A stretch of 64,000 bases of DNA, from the NCBI GenBank assembly GCA_016183815.1, contig JACPDW010000018.1, positions 62,001 to 126,000 on the forward strand, in the 5' to 3' direction. Below the pieces are notes generated by a model. It searched no databases and was not told where the DNA came from. It worked only from the letters and a program-made list of their open reading frames with translations. The translations under genes and the position numbers were made by a program. Origin of the DNA: Flavobacteriia bacterium. GTDB lineage: Bacteria; Bacteroidota; Bacteroidia; Flavobacteriales_D; Crocinitomicaceae. This document shows, piece after piece, positions 19,567-28,847 of this stretch. The first letter of the stretch is position 1. Each line of letters begins with the position of its first letter.

Positions 19567-20245
19567 TAGAATTCTATTTTTACTTTGTTTTTTTGTTTTT
19601 ATAGGCATTGTTTTAAGCTCTTCTTATAAGGTTGTTAAAAAATTCCATTCTAAACAATTAAATAATGAGATCGACACCAGTTTTTATGTCAGAGAATTAA
19701 ACAATGAGTTGGCTGGTGGGAATTACAGAAAAGGAGGAATTATTTTTCAACCAATTATTAATCAAGATACTTTAGGTTTTGTTGTTTATTTTTCCGAATC
19801 GAAAAGTGGAAAATGTGCATTGGAATTCAGAAAAATAAATTATAAATGCTCTCACAGAGTAGCTATGTTTTGGTTATCTAAAATTATTCCTGAAATTAAA
19901 AAAAGTTATACTCTCGATTCCTTAAAATCTATTTATTTAGGACGTTTAATTTCCAATGGTGATTTAGCTATTCAAGTTACTAAACAATACCGAAAAAGAT
20001 TTGGTAAATCAAATGTGATTGCTAAATACTCCACTGTTTTTGATTTTTTTTTGACTTCACAAATTGCAATTGATTTTAATCGTTTATTAAATCCTTATGA
20101 GCTAAAAGTAAAAAAAATCACGGCAGAAAAAATCTTTTTTGGCAGTCAATCAGAATGTAAACGATATTCCATAATTGAAAGTGATTCAACACAAATGCCT
20201 TTAAAAATATTAGATGGCATGGTATATATCAATGTGTCAAAATAA
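19553..20245 (+). CDS. Membrane-anchored protein of unknown function
   Basis: Not recognised. The 230-residue product begins with one hydrophobic helix (residues about 7-27), so it is probably a single-pass inner-membrane or exported protein, with the rest soluble. The body has no catalytic motif that can be named; two Cys-containing stretches (GKCALEF and YKCSHR, both near residues 88-103) are the only conspicuous features. It starts inside the last 14 bases of hldD, so it is translationally coupled and may act in LPS or envelope assembly. That role is inferred from position only. Confidence 0.65.
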   Translation: MSFTNRILFLLCFFVFIGIVLSSSYKVVKKFHSKQLNNEIDTSFYVRELNNELAGGNYRKGGIIFQPIINQDTLGFVVYFSESKSGKCALEFRKINYKCSHRVAMFWLSKIIPEIKKSYTLDSLKSIYLGRLISNGDLAIQVTKQYRKRFGKSNVIAKYSTVFDFFLTSQIAIDFNRLLNPYELKVKKITAEKIFFGSQSECKRYSIIESDSTQMPLKILDGMVYINVSK

Positions 20246-20290
20246 AAAAGTGAATAGCGAAAAAAATCATCACCTACAAAAAATATTAAG

Positions 20291-20298
20291 TAAATTTG
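20291..20298 (+). promoter_or_regulatory. -7 box of accA
   Basis: TAAATTTG, an exact TAnnTTTG match 28 bases before the preferred accA ATG. An upstream in-frame start at 20296 would lie inside this box, which supports the later start. Confidence 0.5.
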
Positions 20299-20325
20299 TG
20301 CTTTGTTTCATTAAATTTAAATTTT

Positions 20326-21282
20326 ATGTCAACATACTTAGATTTCGAAACTCCTATTAAAGAATTGGAAGATAAAATTCAGCAAGCTAAAAATATTGGA
20401 GAAGAAACCAAGGTGGAAATGAAGGATAAAATTGCTGAGTTAGAAAAAAAATTAAACGAAAAAACAAAGGAAATTTTTAAAGGTCTAACTCCATGGCAAA
20501 GAGTTCAAATGTCAAGACATCCTGACAGACCCTATACTTTGGCTTATATCAATGCTATAACCAACAATACTTTTCAGGAATACCATGGAGATAGAAATGT
20601 AAAAGACGACAAAGCCATGGTGGGTGGTTTTGGTTTAGTAAAGGATAAGACTGTGATGTTTATTGGTCAGCAAAAGGGTATAAATACCAAAATGCGTCAA
20701 TATCGAAATTTTGGAATGCCAAATCCAGAAGGATATAGAAAGGCCTTGCGATTAATGAAATTAGCTGAAAAATTTAATAAACCAATCGTTACTTTTATCG
20801 ATACTCCAGGTGCTTTTTGTGGACTTGAAGCTGAAGAAAGAGGTCAAGGAGAAGCGATTGCACGAAATATCTACGAAATGATGCGTTTAAAAGTGCCTGT
20901 CATTTGTATTATTATTGGAGAAGGAGCATCTGGTGGTGCTTTGGGTATTGGAGTGGGTGATAAAGTGGTTATGCTTGAAAACACTTGGTATTCTGTAATT
21001 TCTCCTGAATCTTGTTCTTCTATTCTTTGGCGTTCTTGGGATTTCAAAGAAAAAGCAGCAGATGCTTTAAAACTTACTTCTGAAGATATGAAAAAAAATC
21101 AATTGGTCGATGATGTTTTAAAAGAACCAATTAATGGAGCCCATAGAAACCACGAAGAAATGTTCGAAACAGTTAAAGAATATATATCAAAATCAATCGA
21201 AAGTTTAGAAAAAATCCAACAAGATAAACGAATTAGTCAGAGAATTGACAAGTTTTGTTCAATGGGTGTTTGGAATGAGTAA
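20326..21282 (+). CDS. accA: Acetyl-CoA carboxylase carboxyltransferase subunit alpha
   Basis: Catalyses, with AccD, transfer of the carboxyl group from biotin to acetyl-CoA to give malonyl-CoA for fatty acid synthesis. The 318-residue protein begins [18 protein letters not shown], has the N-terminal helical region, and shows the family hallmarks [46 protein letters not shown] and [16 protein letters not shown] start 30 bases upstream would fall in the promoter. It converges with the dehydratase-like gene of the adjacent lipid-type operon, separated by only 26 bases. Confidence 0.96.
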   Translation: MSTYLDFETPIKELEDKIQQAKNIGEETKVEMKDKIAELEKKLNEKTKEIFKGLTPWQRVQMSRHPDRPYTLAYINAITNNTFQEYHGDRNVKDDKAMVGGFGLVKDKTVMFIGQQKGINTKMRQYRNFGMPNPEGYRKALRLMKLAEKFNKPIVTFIDTPGAFCGLEAEERGQGEAIARNIYEMMRLKVPVICIIIGEGASGGALGIGVGDKVVMLENTWYSVISPESCSSILWRSWDFKEKAADALKLTSEDMKKNQLVDDVLKEPINGAHRNHEEMFETVKEYISKSIESLEKIQQDKRISQRIDKFCSMGVWNE

Positions 21283-21308
21283 AATTTCATTTAAACATTG
21301 TTTAGATT

Positions 21309-21686
21309 TTACTTTATCAAATTGTAAATCAAACTTAGTTTTGTGAAATTGGTTTCTTGATTCTTTATTAAGGCGTTTAAACGTATAATTTCAGTATTTT
21401 GTTCTTTTATTTCAATTTCCACTTGAATAGAATTATCGATATTAGGATTTAAAACAGCTAAAAATTTACAACTTGGCATTGATTTTAATTGTACCTCACA
21501 ATTTATTGCTTTTTCAACTAATTCTTTTAAAATTTCCATTTGAACAACTCCAGGTGTAACAGGTTTATTGGGAAAATGTCCTGAGAAAATTTTATGCTTG
21601 GAATCTATAGTTAGTATAAAATGATGTGTATTCTCTTTAAAATCATGAGAAGTAATAGTATAAAAACTATTCAAAAAAAGTGACAT
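21309..21686 (-). CDS. FabZ/hot-dog-type 3-hydroxyacyl-ACP dehydratase-like protein
   Basis: Small (125 residues) hot-dog fold protein. The motif GHFPNKPVTPGVVQME (from residue 36) carries the FabZ active-site His (H37) and, 14 residues later, E51 in the position of the catalytic Glu. It would dehydrate a beta-hydroxyacyl-ACP. It is shorter than and divergent from housekeeping FabZ, as are the stand-alone dehydratases of flexirubin and aryl-polyene clusters. It is the last gene of a four-gene operon, one base after the LolA-like gene. Confidence 0.75.
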   Translation of the reverse strand: MSLFLNSFYTITSHDFKENTHHFILTIDSKHKIFSGHFPNKPVTPGVVQMEILKELVEKAINCEVQLKSMPSCKFLAVLNPNIDNSIQVEIEIKEQNTEIIRLNALIKNQETNFTKLSLIYNLIK

Positions 21687-21687
21687 A

Positions 21688-22320
21688 TTAAAACTGTTTA
21701 AAAATATTTTTAGGCAAACTTACATTAACTTTAGGATTAAAAAAAACATAAATAACTTTATTATTTTCATTTTCAACAAAAACTAATTTTTCACACAAGT
21801 AATTTTCTTTATTAAAATAACACTCTAAACGCTGTAAATTATTCTTCATTTGCTTATTTTTAGGTGTACACAATAATTTAAACTGATTTTTATTGCTTTC
21901 ATACACTATATTAAATAATTTTTCATCTAAAAAATTTCCAGAAAGTAAAGAGAGCATCATTTCATGAATTTTTTTTCCAATTTGCTTTTGATTAGGACTT
22001 TTTATTTCTTTTCCATTCTCCATCATTTTTAATTCGTGATTACAAAAAAGAAATACATTTTTACCAGGATTATTCATTTCCCACCTAATCATATCTTTTT
22101 GTTGGTAATATAATTTCCCTTTTCCTTTTTCAACTTCATTTAAAATGGAAAGGTGTTTACTTTCTTCCACCTCAACTTCCAAAGTTTTCATTTCTGAAGT
22201 GAATTTTTTCATTTCTTGTTTGAAAGTTTTTGTATCTTTCAATGGAACAAAACTTTGAGATAAACTTGTAAAACTCAAAAAAACAAATAAAAAAACAAAT
22301 AAAAAAACTAATGGTTTCAT
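21688..22320 (-). CDS. LolA-like outer-membrane lipoprotein carrier homologue
   Basis: Periplasmic lipid-binding protein of the LolA fold, 210 residues with an N-terminal signal peptide (about 1-22). Visible family traits are the early GKGKLYYQQKDMIRWEMNNPG strand region, where LolA proteins show a similar yYk.p.rfRWe pattern, and a late NPKVNVSLPKNIF ending. In aryl-polyene and flexirubin clusters such LolA-like genes are thought to carry the pigment lipid to the outer membrane. The signal peptide contains a tandem Phe-Val-Phe-Leu repeat (DNA unit of 12 bases, 22277-22308). Close packing (2-base gap to the upstream gene) supports an operon. Confidence 0.72.
   Translation of the reverse strand: MKPLVFLFVFLFVFLSFTSLSQSFVPLKDTKTFKQEMKKFTSEMKTLEVEVEESKHLSILNEVEKGKGKLYYQQKDMIRWEMNNPGKNVFLFCNHELKMMENGKEIKSPNQKQIGKKIHEMMLSLLSGNFLDEKLFNIVYESNKNQFKLLCTPKNKQMKNNLQRLECYFNKENYLCEKLVFVENENNKVIYVFFNPKVNVSLPKNIFKQF
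22277..22308. repeat. 12-bp tandem repeat in the LolA-like signal peptide
   Basis: About 2.7 copies of the unit AAAAAAACAAAT in frame, encoding repeated Phe-Val-Phe-Leu in the hydrophobic core of the signal peptide. Copy changes would lengthen or shorten the core by four residues without a frameshift. Confidence 0.7.
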
Positions 22321-22322
22321 CT

Positions 22323-23075
22323 TTAAGAATTGATTTCTGATAAATTAGCAAATTTATTGCCAACTTTTTTTTGTTTTTGAATAAATTGTTCGATTAAAGG
22401 TAAATTTTCTTCAATAGTGTCGTGAAAAAGAATAATTTCTCCTCCATTTAATTGTTTATTTAATCTTTTAGCTAAAAAATCAGGCTCTTTTTTTGTATCA
22501 AAAGTTCTAAATGACCATCCTATACTTTTTAATTTTAAATCATTTAAAACTTTTCCAAATCTTGGATTACTAATGCCTACTGGAACTCTAAATAATTCAT
22601 TTTTTTTCCCTAAAATTGTTTCAAGTAACTTTTTAGTTTTTAAAATGTCTTCTTTTAATTTAGATGTAGAAAAAGTCGCGATAAAATTTGAATGACTATA
22701 AGTGTGATTTCCAATACTATGACCATTAAAATCAATTTCTTTAACTAGTTCTGGATATTTCTCCACCTTTTCACCGATTACAAAAAAACTTGCCTTTACT
22801 CCTTCTTGTTTTAAAATTTGTAAAAGTTTTGGTGTAACAATAGGGTGAGGACCATCGTCAAAAGTTAAGTAAAGGTAATTTTTAGATAGAGAACTGATTG
22901 ACTTAAAAAAATAATTAAATTTCAAATTAAATACTCCGACTGTCAATATCGTTAAGTAAATAATTAATACAAATAATAGAAGATAAATAAATTCAAAATT
23001 TGAAGTTAAAAAATAAAACAATGTCAATATTAACATTGATAAAAACGCAATTAATGTGTTGATTTTATGTTTCAT
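22323..23075 (-). CDS. Membrane-anchored polysaccharide deacetylase family protein (NodB fold)
   Basis: Carbohydrate esterase family 4 protein of 250 residues. Two hydrophobic helices (about 7-25 and 28-50) precede a NodB domain with the metal/catalytic motif TFDDGPHP (D73, D74) and a downstream GHSIGNHTYSHS, the second metal-binding HxxxH motif. Further motifs FRVPVGISNPR and ILFHDT complete the fold. Polysaccharide deacetylase genes recur in flexirubin-type clusters, which fits the neighbours here: it overlaps the ketosynthase-like gene by 4 bases and is 2 bases from the LolA-like gene. The true substrate is unknown. Confidence 0.82.
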   Translation of the reverse strand: MKHKINTLIAFLSMLILTLFYFLTSNFEFIYLLLFVLIIYLTILTVGVFNLKFNYFFKSISSLSKNYLYLTFDDGPHPIVTPKLLQILKQEGVKASFFVIGEKVEKYPELVKEIDFNGHSIGNHTYSHSNFIATFSTSKLKEDILKTKKLLETILGKKNELFRVPVGISNPRFGKVLNDLKLKSIGWSFRTFDTKKEPDFLAKRLNKQLNGGEIILFHDTIEENLPLIEQFIQKQKKVGNKFANLSEINS

Positions 23076-24007
23076 TGTTTTAATAAAGTCAAAGCAAATG
23101 AATTATTTAATAAGTGATTGTAAATCAAAACCGATTTTATATTTGAATTTAATTCTATTTTGTTGATTGCTAAATGTAAAGCGAAAAGAGCGTTTGAATA
23201 ATGGAAGCCAGAAAAGTTAGAATAACACAAACTGTGATTAAAAGACTCAATAATTTTCTCATCTTCAAGATGTTTTGATGAATGAAGGAGGAGATCGATT
23301 TCCTCTATTTTTAAGTCGTTTTTAGTTAAAAAATCGTTCAAACAAGAACTGACATTATTTTTATCATGATGGGTTTTTACATCAATGAGTTTTGCTTTAT
23401 ATCTACTGTCTTCTTTTGGACCTAAACATATGAAACCAGCAGAATAAGTGAAAGGTAAATTCGAATGAGATATAACAGTATCTAATTCATCTAAAAAAGG
23501 AATGGTTTCATCTGCGGAACCGACTAACACATTTTTTTTATTTTCATTAACGCACAACATAGCATCTATCAAGGCATTTTCAAGGGATAAACTGTTTTGA
23601 GTATGCGTCATATTGTACGAATGATTTTTCAAAAAAAGCGAGATTTGTCCACCAATGGTATTGTGAGTAGATTGAATAAAAGCTGTAGGTGAAACAGATA
23701 CATTACTTTTCAATGAACTATGAATATTCTGTAAAAACTTTTCGGTATCTTGTAAACAACCTAAACTGGTTCCAACTATAATTGAATCAAAATCTTCCTC
23801 AGTTTCATTTTTACAAGAAATTGCAGCACAAAGAGCATTTTTTAAAATAGGACTCAATCTTCTTAAAGAAGCAGGAGGTAAAAATTGGCTGTATTCAATA
23901 GTCGGATAATTATTAATATCTTCAACTGGAATAATTTCCTCAGACCAATTTTTATTTTGAAAACTATTTTGTACAGATATAAGTGAGCTAGCTTTGATAT
24001 AATACAT
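23072..24007 (-). CDS. Beta-ketoacyl synthase-like protein lacking the catalytic cysteine
   Basis: Thiolase-fold protein resembling the ketosynthase N-terminal family used in aryl-polyene and flexirubin clusters. Recognisable parts are LPPASLRRLSP near residue 43, IIVGTSLGC, SPTAFIQSTHNTIGGQIS, and NALIDAMLCV followed by VLVGSADE. In the segment where active ketosynthases have the Cys nucleophile (TACSSS) this protein reads THTQNSLSLENA, so the Cys is absent. It is therefore better seen as a chain-length-factor-like or scaffold subunit than as a condensing enzyme. It is first in the operon, with a -7 box only 8 bases before its ATG. Confidence 0.7.
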   Translation of the reverse strand: MYYIKASSLISVQNSFQNKNWSEEIIPVEDINNYPTIEYSQFLPPASLRRLSPILKNALCAAISCKNETEEDFDSIIVGTSLGCLQDTEKFLQNIHSSLKSNVSVSPTAFIQSTHNTIGGQISLFLKNHSYNMTHTQNSLSLENALIDAMLCVNENKKNVLVGSADETIPFLDELDTVISHSNLPFTYSAGFICLGPKEDSRYKAKLIDVKTHHDKNNVSSCLNDFLTKNDLKIEEIDLLLHSSKHLEDEKIIESFNHSLCYSNFSGFHYSNALFALHLAINKIELNSNIKSVLIYNHLLNNSFALTLLKQ

Positions 24008-24014
24008 GAGAGTA

Positions 24015-24043
24015 CAAAATTAAAAAATCATTTGAATAACAAA
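24015..24043 (-). promoter_or_regulatory. Promoter of the ketosynthase-like operon
   Basis: Minus-strand TAATTTTG (24015-24022) with TTTG (24040-24043) 17 bases upstream. The transcript would start at or next to the ATG (24007), that is, nearly leaderless. Confidence 0.5.
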
Positions 24044-24064
24044 GAGTAGAATAGATATTGTTTA

Positions 24065-25057
24065 TCAATTGAAGTCAAAAAGGCCTGTTAACTTTTCAAT
24101 TTCTTCCAAAGTTTCAAGTACCTCAGGTAAAGAGTGCGAAGTGAGTAATTTAATCTTATGTTCTTTAAAGTGAGCTAAACCTTTAAAATAATTTCCGTAA
24201 TGGCGTTTCATTTCATCTATTCCTACACGTTCACCTTTCCATTCAATACTCTTCAATAAATGTTCTTTTACAACTTCAATTCTCTCTTGTAATGAGGGTT
24301 TTGATAAAACTTCATTCGTTGAGAAATAATGTTTACAATCTTTAAAAAACCAAGGATTTCCTATACTCGCCCTACCAATCATTATTCCATCTACTCCATA
24401 AATATTTTTGTATTGTAAAGCTTTTTGTGGTGAGTCAATATCTCCATTTCCAAATACAGGAATATGCATTCTTGGGTTGTTTTTTACCTCTCCAATCAAA
24501 GTCCAATCGGCTTCTCCTTTGTACATTTGTTTTCTAGTTCGACCGTGTATAGAAATGGCAGAAATTCCTATATCTTGTAGTCTTTCAGCGGTATCGACAA
24601 TTGTTTTATTTTGTTCATCCCAACCTAATCTTGTTTTTACTGTAACAGGTAATGAAGTGCTTTTGACAATTTCTTCGGTCATTTTTACCATTTTTGGAAT
24701 ATCTAACAAAATACCAGCTCCAGCTCCTTTACATGCGACCTTTTTTACGGGACAACCATAATTTATATCGATGATATCAGGATGAGCTGTTTCAGCAATT
24801 TTCACTGCTTGAATCATGCTATCTATTTCAGATCCAAATATTTGAATACCAATAGGGCGTTCATTATCAAATAAATCTAATTTTTTTTTGCTTTTACTTG
24901 CTTCTCTAATTAAACCTTCAGACGAAATAAATTCAGTAAACAATAAATCTGCTCCCATTTTTTTGCATAAAGCTCTAAAAGGCGGATCACTCACATCCTC
25001 CATAGGTGCTAATAACAATGGAAAATCATTTAATTCAATTTTACCGATTTTTACCAT
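24065..25057 (-). CDS. dusB: tRNA-dihydrouridine synthase DusB
   Basis: FMN enzyme that reduces specific uridines in tRNA to dihydrouridine. The 330-residue sequence has the FMN-binding opening LLAPMEDVSDPPFR, the substrate loop NYGCPVKKVACKGAGAG with the catalytic Cys, KTRLGWD, SIHGRTRKQ, PVFGNGDI and MIGRASIGNPW. These are the DusB pattern. The gene lies 9 bases downstream of a family 2 glycosyltransferase and is probably transcribed with it from the large minus-strand run. Confidence 0.94.
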   Translation of the reverse strand: MVKIGKIELNDFPLLLAPMEDVSDPPFRALCKKMGADLLFTEFISSEGLIREASKSKKKLDLFDNERPIGIQIFGSEIDSMIQAVKIAETAHPDIIDINYGCPVKKVACKGAGAGILLDIPKMVKMTEEIVKSTSLPVTVKTRLGWDEQNKTIVDTAERLQDIGISAISIHGRTRKQMYKGEADWTLIGEVKNNPRMHIPVFGNGDIDSPQKALQYKNIYGVDGIMIGRASIGNPWFFKDCKHYFSTNEVLSKPSLQERIEVVKEHLLKSIEWKGERVGIDEMKRHYGNYFKGLAHFKEHKIKLLTSHSLPEVLETLEEIEKLTGLFDFN

Positions 25058-25066
25058 TATTTTAAA

Positions 25067-25834
25067 TTATTTTATTTGATTTATTTTCCATAATTTACTT
25101 AATTTCTTATATTTTAGGTATGTAGCATAAGCAGAGATTCTACAAATAGTAAAACCAGTTGCACCATCTAAAAATCCCAGTTTGATGAAATAATCTTTTA
25201 TAAATTTAATAATTGGACTAAAAACAGTAATAATTAAAGTAGCTTTTTTACCTCTTTTAAATTGAGCATTGGACAGAATTGTTGTGAAATATTCAACTTG
25301 TTTGTAATGGTCTTGTCTAGTATAATAACTGTAATGTAAAATATCTCCTTTTAGATGAATGGTTTTATCAGAAGAATCATATAATTCAAATTTGTCATGA
25401 GGATTATCACCTCCCCATTTTCCTTTTCTCGAATCCCATAATCTAAGTTTTGTATCAGGATACCAACCACAATGTTTTACCCATTTTCCACAGTAATTGG
25501 TTAAACGATTCATTGAATAAGCGTTTGCATTCCAATTTTTTTTCACTTTTAAGATTTCATTTTTGAGTGTTTCATCTAAAGCTTCATCTGCATCGAGTGA
25601 TAAGACGTGAGGAAATGTTGCTTGTGTGATAGCCCAATTTTTTTGTTCAATATGACCTTCAAAACTATGTTCGATAAATTTAACTTTATATTTTTCACAA
25701 ATTTCTTTTGTTTTATCTTTTGAAAAAGAATCAACTACAACAATTTCATCGACAATTCCCTGTACTGACAATAAACATCGTTCTATGTTACGTTCTTCAT
25801 TAAAAGTAATGATAACAGCAGAAACAGGAGTCAT
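25067..25834 (-). CDS. Family 2 glycosyltransferase, WaaE/KdtX-like
   Basis: GT2 fold glycosyltransferase of 255 residues, similar to LPS-core transferases of the WaaE/KdtX group. Visible: VIITFNEERNIERCL at the N-terminus, VVVDSFSKDKT (nucleotide site), SLDADEAL with the metal-binding D81-x-D83, and WNANAYSMNRLTNYCGKWVKHCGWYPD, the signature segment of this subgroup. A C-terminal amphipathic/hydrophobic stretch suggests membrane association. It is 1 base from DUF4837 and 9 bases from dusB, so it is operonic. The acceptor sugar is not predictable. Confidence 0.88.
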   Translation of the reverse strand: MTPVSAVIITFNEERNIERCLLSVQGIVDEIVVVDSFSKDKTKEICEKYKVKFIEHSFEGHIEQKNWAITQATFPHVLSLDADEALDETLKNEILKVKKNWNANAYSMNRLTNYCGKWVKHCGWYPDTKLRLWDSRKGKWGGDNPHDKFELYDSSDKTIHLKGDILHYSYYTRQDHYKQVEYFTTILSNAQFKRGKKATLIITVFSPIIKFIKDYFIKLGFLDGATGFTICRISAYATYLKYKKLSKLWKINQIK

Positions 25835-25835
25835 T

Positions 25836-26888
25836 TTATAAAGAAATACTTTTTAAAACAGCTTGAACTTTTCTTAATGGGTAAGTCCAAGAAACGGTTG
25901 GTGGAGCATCAACATATCCACTCACACATACCATTTTATTGTTTTTATTCAAAAAATGAAATGACCAGAAAGCACCTCCTGTTTTAAAATCACCCTTTCC
26001 CAAAAATTGAAACATTCCCCTCATTTCTTTGCCTAAAAGAGAAGACTGCATATTCCACATCGTATTTATTTCAGGGTAAACAAGAGGATGATATTGGGTT
26101 CCCATATACACACCTTTTACATCATGGGGAACATTGTATTTAAGCATAGTATCTCTTGCTTGCAACAAGTTTTTAAGTTCAAATTGAGTGGAATCGGAGA
26201 AAGGATACTGATAAATTAAAAGACCAGATTGAGTAAAACTTGCCGATTGACCAAAACCACGATCAAATTCTATTGGTTTACTATCCAAAGGAAACTCAAT
26301 CCTAAAAAAATTGTCTCTTTTACTCACAATTTTAGATCCATTAGGTAAAACTAAAGCAAAACCAAAGTTTTTTTTAATCGAACTTAATATTTGATTGTTT
26401 GTCTCTTCTTTGTAACGCAAAGCCAATCTTTTCCATTCCATATCATCGAATAATTGATGTACTTTATTTAAGTTGTGTTTACAAATGTCTAACAATTCAT
26501 TGTAATTTTTAGCAACAATTTTAATAAGTAATTGTGATTCAGCATAAGTGTCGACTTCTTTGATTATTTCTGATTCGTCACACTTTGGGTCAATGGATAA
26601 GATTAACAAATTCCTCCATTGTTTGTGTCCTTTTTTAAATTCTTGAGTGGTTCTTTGCTTGATTTCAAAAGTAGCTACATCAGGGAAATAAGGTAAAATA
26701 AATTGAGTAAGTTGACTGTCTAATTCTTTTTTTATTTCAGATTCCCAAATAGCTTGATCACAAACTACCATTATTTCACCCACTTTTCCTGTGGCAGAAA
26801 GTCCGAACTGTTTTTTGGATAATTTTTCAGTACAGGAGTAAAAAAATAAGAGTATAAACAAATGGAAAAAAAATACTGTTTTAGGCAT
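25836..26888 (-). CDS. DUF4837 family lipoprotein
   Basis: Bacteroidota-specific family of unknown function. The signal peptide ends in FFYSC with Cys at residue 19, a lipobox, so it is a predicted lipoprotein of 350 residues. The body matches the DUF4837 pattern: a GKVGEIMVVCDQAIWES opening, KGHKQWRNLLIL in the middle, and a closing GGAFWSFHFLN...GYVDAPP region. It sits 28 bases after the TPR gene and 1 base before the glycosyltransferase gene. No catalytic motif is apparent. Confidence 0.85.
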   Translation of the reverse strand: MPKTVFFFHLFILLFFYSCTEKLSKKQFGLSATGKVGEIMVVCDQAIWESEIKKELDSQLTQFILPYFPDVATFEIKQRTTQEFKKGHKQWRNLLILSIDPKCDESEIIKEVDTYAESQLLIKIVAKNYNELLDICKHNLNKVHQLFDDMEWKRLALRYKEETNNQILSSIKKNFGFALVLPNGSKIVSKRDNFFRIEFPLDSKPIEFDRGFGQSASFTQSGLLIYQYPFSDSTQFELKNLLQARDTMLKYNVPHDVKGVYMGTQYHPLVYPEINTMWNMQSSLLGKEMRGMFQFLGKGDFKTGGAFWSFHFLNKNNKMVCVSGYVDAPPTVSWTYPLRKVQAVLKSISL

Positions 26889-26916
26889 TTTAAACTATTT
26901 GTTGTAAAAATACTAA

Positions 26917-27534
26917 TTATTTTATCAATCGTAATCCACTCAACACAGATTCATTTGTTGGTTGAATAATCAAAGCCCTAATAAAATATGCTTTTGATGT
27001 TTCAAAGTTACCTAAAAAATAATGAGTCCAACCCAACATGTGTAATGCATCAAAATCACTTGGATAAACAGCAATAACATGAGTAAAGTATTTTTTTGCT
27101 AAACTATATTTTTTGTGATAATAATTGTATAATCCTACTCTATAATTAGCAGTTGAATTTTTTGAATCAATTTTTAAAATATTCATATAACATTGATTTA
27201 AAGCACTGTAATTTTCAACGGCTAATAAAGGTTGAACCATAGCCCAATAGGCCTCTGTTGATTTTGGCTTGAGCAAGGTAGCTTTTTTATAATATTGAAT
27301 CGAACTGCTGTATTTTTTCATACGATAATGTAACCAAGCTAATCGATAATTAATTTCGTAATTTTTGTCAGAATAATAACTTAAAATTGTTTCGCTAGCT
27401 TTTTCAAGTAATCCTAATTGTTCTTCGTGATAACTTTTAATAAATGCTTCTTTTACATCATTATTAATTTGTGAATGTATTTCAAATAAAAAGAGTAGAA
27501 AAAGTAGAGTTGAAAGATATTTTAAAAATGCCAT
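26917..27534 (-). CDS. Exported TPR protein
   Basis: A 205-residue protein with a signal peptide (about 1-20, ending EIHSQ) and four to five tetratricopeptide-like helical pairs, for example INYRLAWLHYRMKKYSSSIQYYKKATLLKP and FDALHMLGWTHYFLGNFETSKAYF-type repeats (shown here in parts). TPR arrays bind other proteins, so a periplasmic adaptor role is likely. It overlaps the upstream TPR/beta-barrel gene by 13 bases and is the last gene of the PqqD/ATP-grasp/decarboxylase operon. Confidence 0.85.
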   Translation of the reverse strand: MAFLKYLSTLLFLLFLFEIHSQINNDVKEAFIKSYHEEQLGLLEKASETILSYYSDKNYEINYRLAWLHYRMKKYSSSIQYYKKATLLKPKSTEAYWAMVQPLLAVENYSALNQCYMNILKIDSKNSTANYRVGLYNYYHKKYSLAKKYFTHVIAVYPSDFDALHMLGWTHYFLGNFETSKAYFIRALIIQPTNESVLSGLRLIK

Positions 27535-28847
27535 TTTAAAGTTAAATTTAGTATATTATTTGAATAAGAAGTAGTTTTAAAAGTAGTTTTATTATTGTTT
27601 ATTACATTAACATCAAATGCTCTTATTTGATAGCGATAACTTGGAATTATACTTAACTTTTTTAATCTAAAAAGTAAATCAAACCCAACATTAGTTTTTA
27701 TTGGATCTGCTGTATTAAATGTTAAAATTCCATTGTCTAAATTTACATTTTGCATTTCTCCAGACATAAACACTGATTCAAGCCAAATATTTTTATATAA
27801 TTGAATACCAAGTATTTGATGCATTATTGGTTCAACAGTTCCTCTTCCTTTAGAAAGAATATACAGCATGGTTTTTCCATAAAACCTCATTCCTCCAAAA
27901 GGATAATAGGACAAACCTAGACTTAATTGAATATGAGGAACTGAAAATAACTGTGCGTAAGATAACGCAAAAATAGGTTGAATAGTTTTACCTACTTTTT
28001 CTGTTCTAAGTGAAAATAAATAAGCATTATATTTAAAAAGTGTATCGGTAAAATAAGGTGCTTTAATTACTTGTCCAGAACTATTTGTTATGGGTTTATG
28101 ATTTACAAGATCAGATACAGAATTATAAAAATAGGCAAGACCAGTACTCATTTTCCAGTTTCTTTTCCCTAAATGGGAATAGACTAAATTAAACTGTAGA
28201 TTATTATTTTTTTCATCAAAAACATAGCGTGCTGCATCAACTTGACCTATCAATTTTGACGACGATAAAAAATATGAACTTTGAAAATCTAACAACCCTT
28301 TTTTTCCTAAATGAGATCTCAACGATAAATCAACAATTTCCAATTTGGCTTGCAAAGAACTTTCTGATGCACTTTTAGGTTTTGTTATGTAGTTTTTATC
28401 TTCATTTTCACTGATGTTTTTGTTGTTTAAGTGACCATAATTCATTGAAACATAATCTAATTTTTTATCTGAAATAGACAGTTTTTGTTTTAATAGAGAT
28501 GAAAATTCTTTACTTAATTTGTAAGCATTAATTGTTTGTCCAGTTTCCAAATAACAATAATATAGATATTCCATGGCAATTTCATCGCTGGGATTCATTT
28601 CCAAAAGTGCTTTAAAATGTGGAATACATTGAATATATTTTTTTAATTCAAAATTTGAATAGGCCATTCTATATCGCAAGTAATAAAAATCTATGTCATT
28701 TTTAAGTGCTTTTTTTCCCGTTTTAATGACTTTTTTATGTTGATTTGATATAAATTGATAATAAGTTAAACTATCGTAATATGTTTTGTTTTGAGTAAAT
28801 ACCCAAAAAGACATAAAAAAACACAGTAAAAAAGTTAAAACTCGCAT
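27522..28847 (-). CDS. TPR plus outer-membrane beta-barrel protein
   Basis: Two-part envelope protein of 441 residues. A signal peptide (about 1-18) and two or three TPR-like repeats (about 25-125) come first. From about residue 165 to the end there are alternating hydrophobic/polar beta strands with abundant Tyr, Ser and Leu, finishing in NILNLTLKWHF with a terminal Phe, the usual sign of an outer-membrane beta-barrel. It overlaps the urea channel-M23 gene by 13 bases upstream and the TPR gene by 13 bases downstream, so the three proteins are probably made together. Confidence 0.78.
   Translation of the reverse strand: MRVLTFLLCFFMSFWVFTQNKTYYDSLTYYQFISNQHKKVIKTGKKALKNDIDFYYLRYRMAYSNFELKKYIQCIPHFKALLEMNPSDEIAMEYLYYCYLETGQTINAYKLSKEFSSLLKQKLSISDKKLDYVSMNYGHLNNKNISENEDKNYITKPKSASESSLQAKLEIVDLSLRSHLGKKGLLDFQSSYFLSSSKLIGQVDAARYVFDEKNNNLQFNLVYSHLGKRNWKMSTGLAYFYNSVSDLVNHKPITNSSGQVIKAPYFTDTLFKYNAYLFSLRTEKVGKTIQPIFALSYAQLFSVPHIQLSLGLSYYPFGGMRFYGKTMLYILSKGRGTVEPIMHQILGIQLYKNIWLESVFMSGEMQNVNLDNGILTFNTADPIKTNVGFDLLFRLKKLSIIPSYRYQIRAFDVNVINNNKTTFKTTSYSNNILNLTLKWHF

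Noticed and set aside
20296-20325. Upstream start for accA
   Set aside because: It overlaps the TAAATTTG promoter box; AccA proteins begin near the ATG at 20326.
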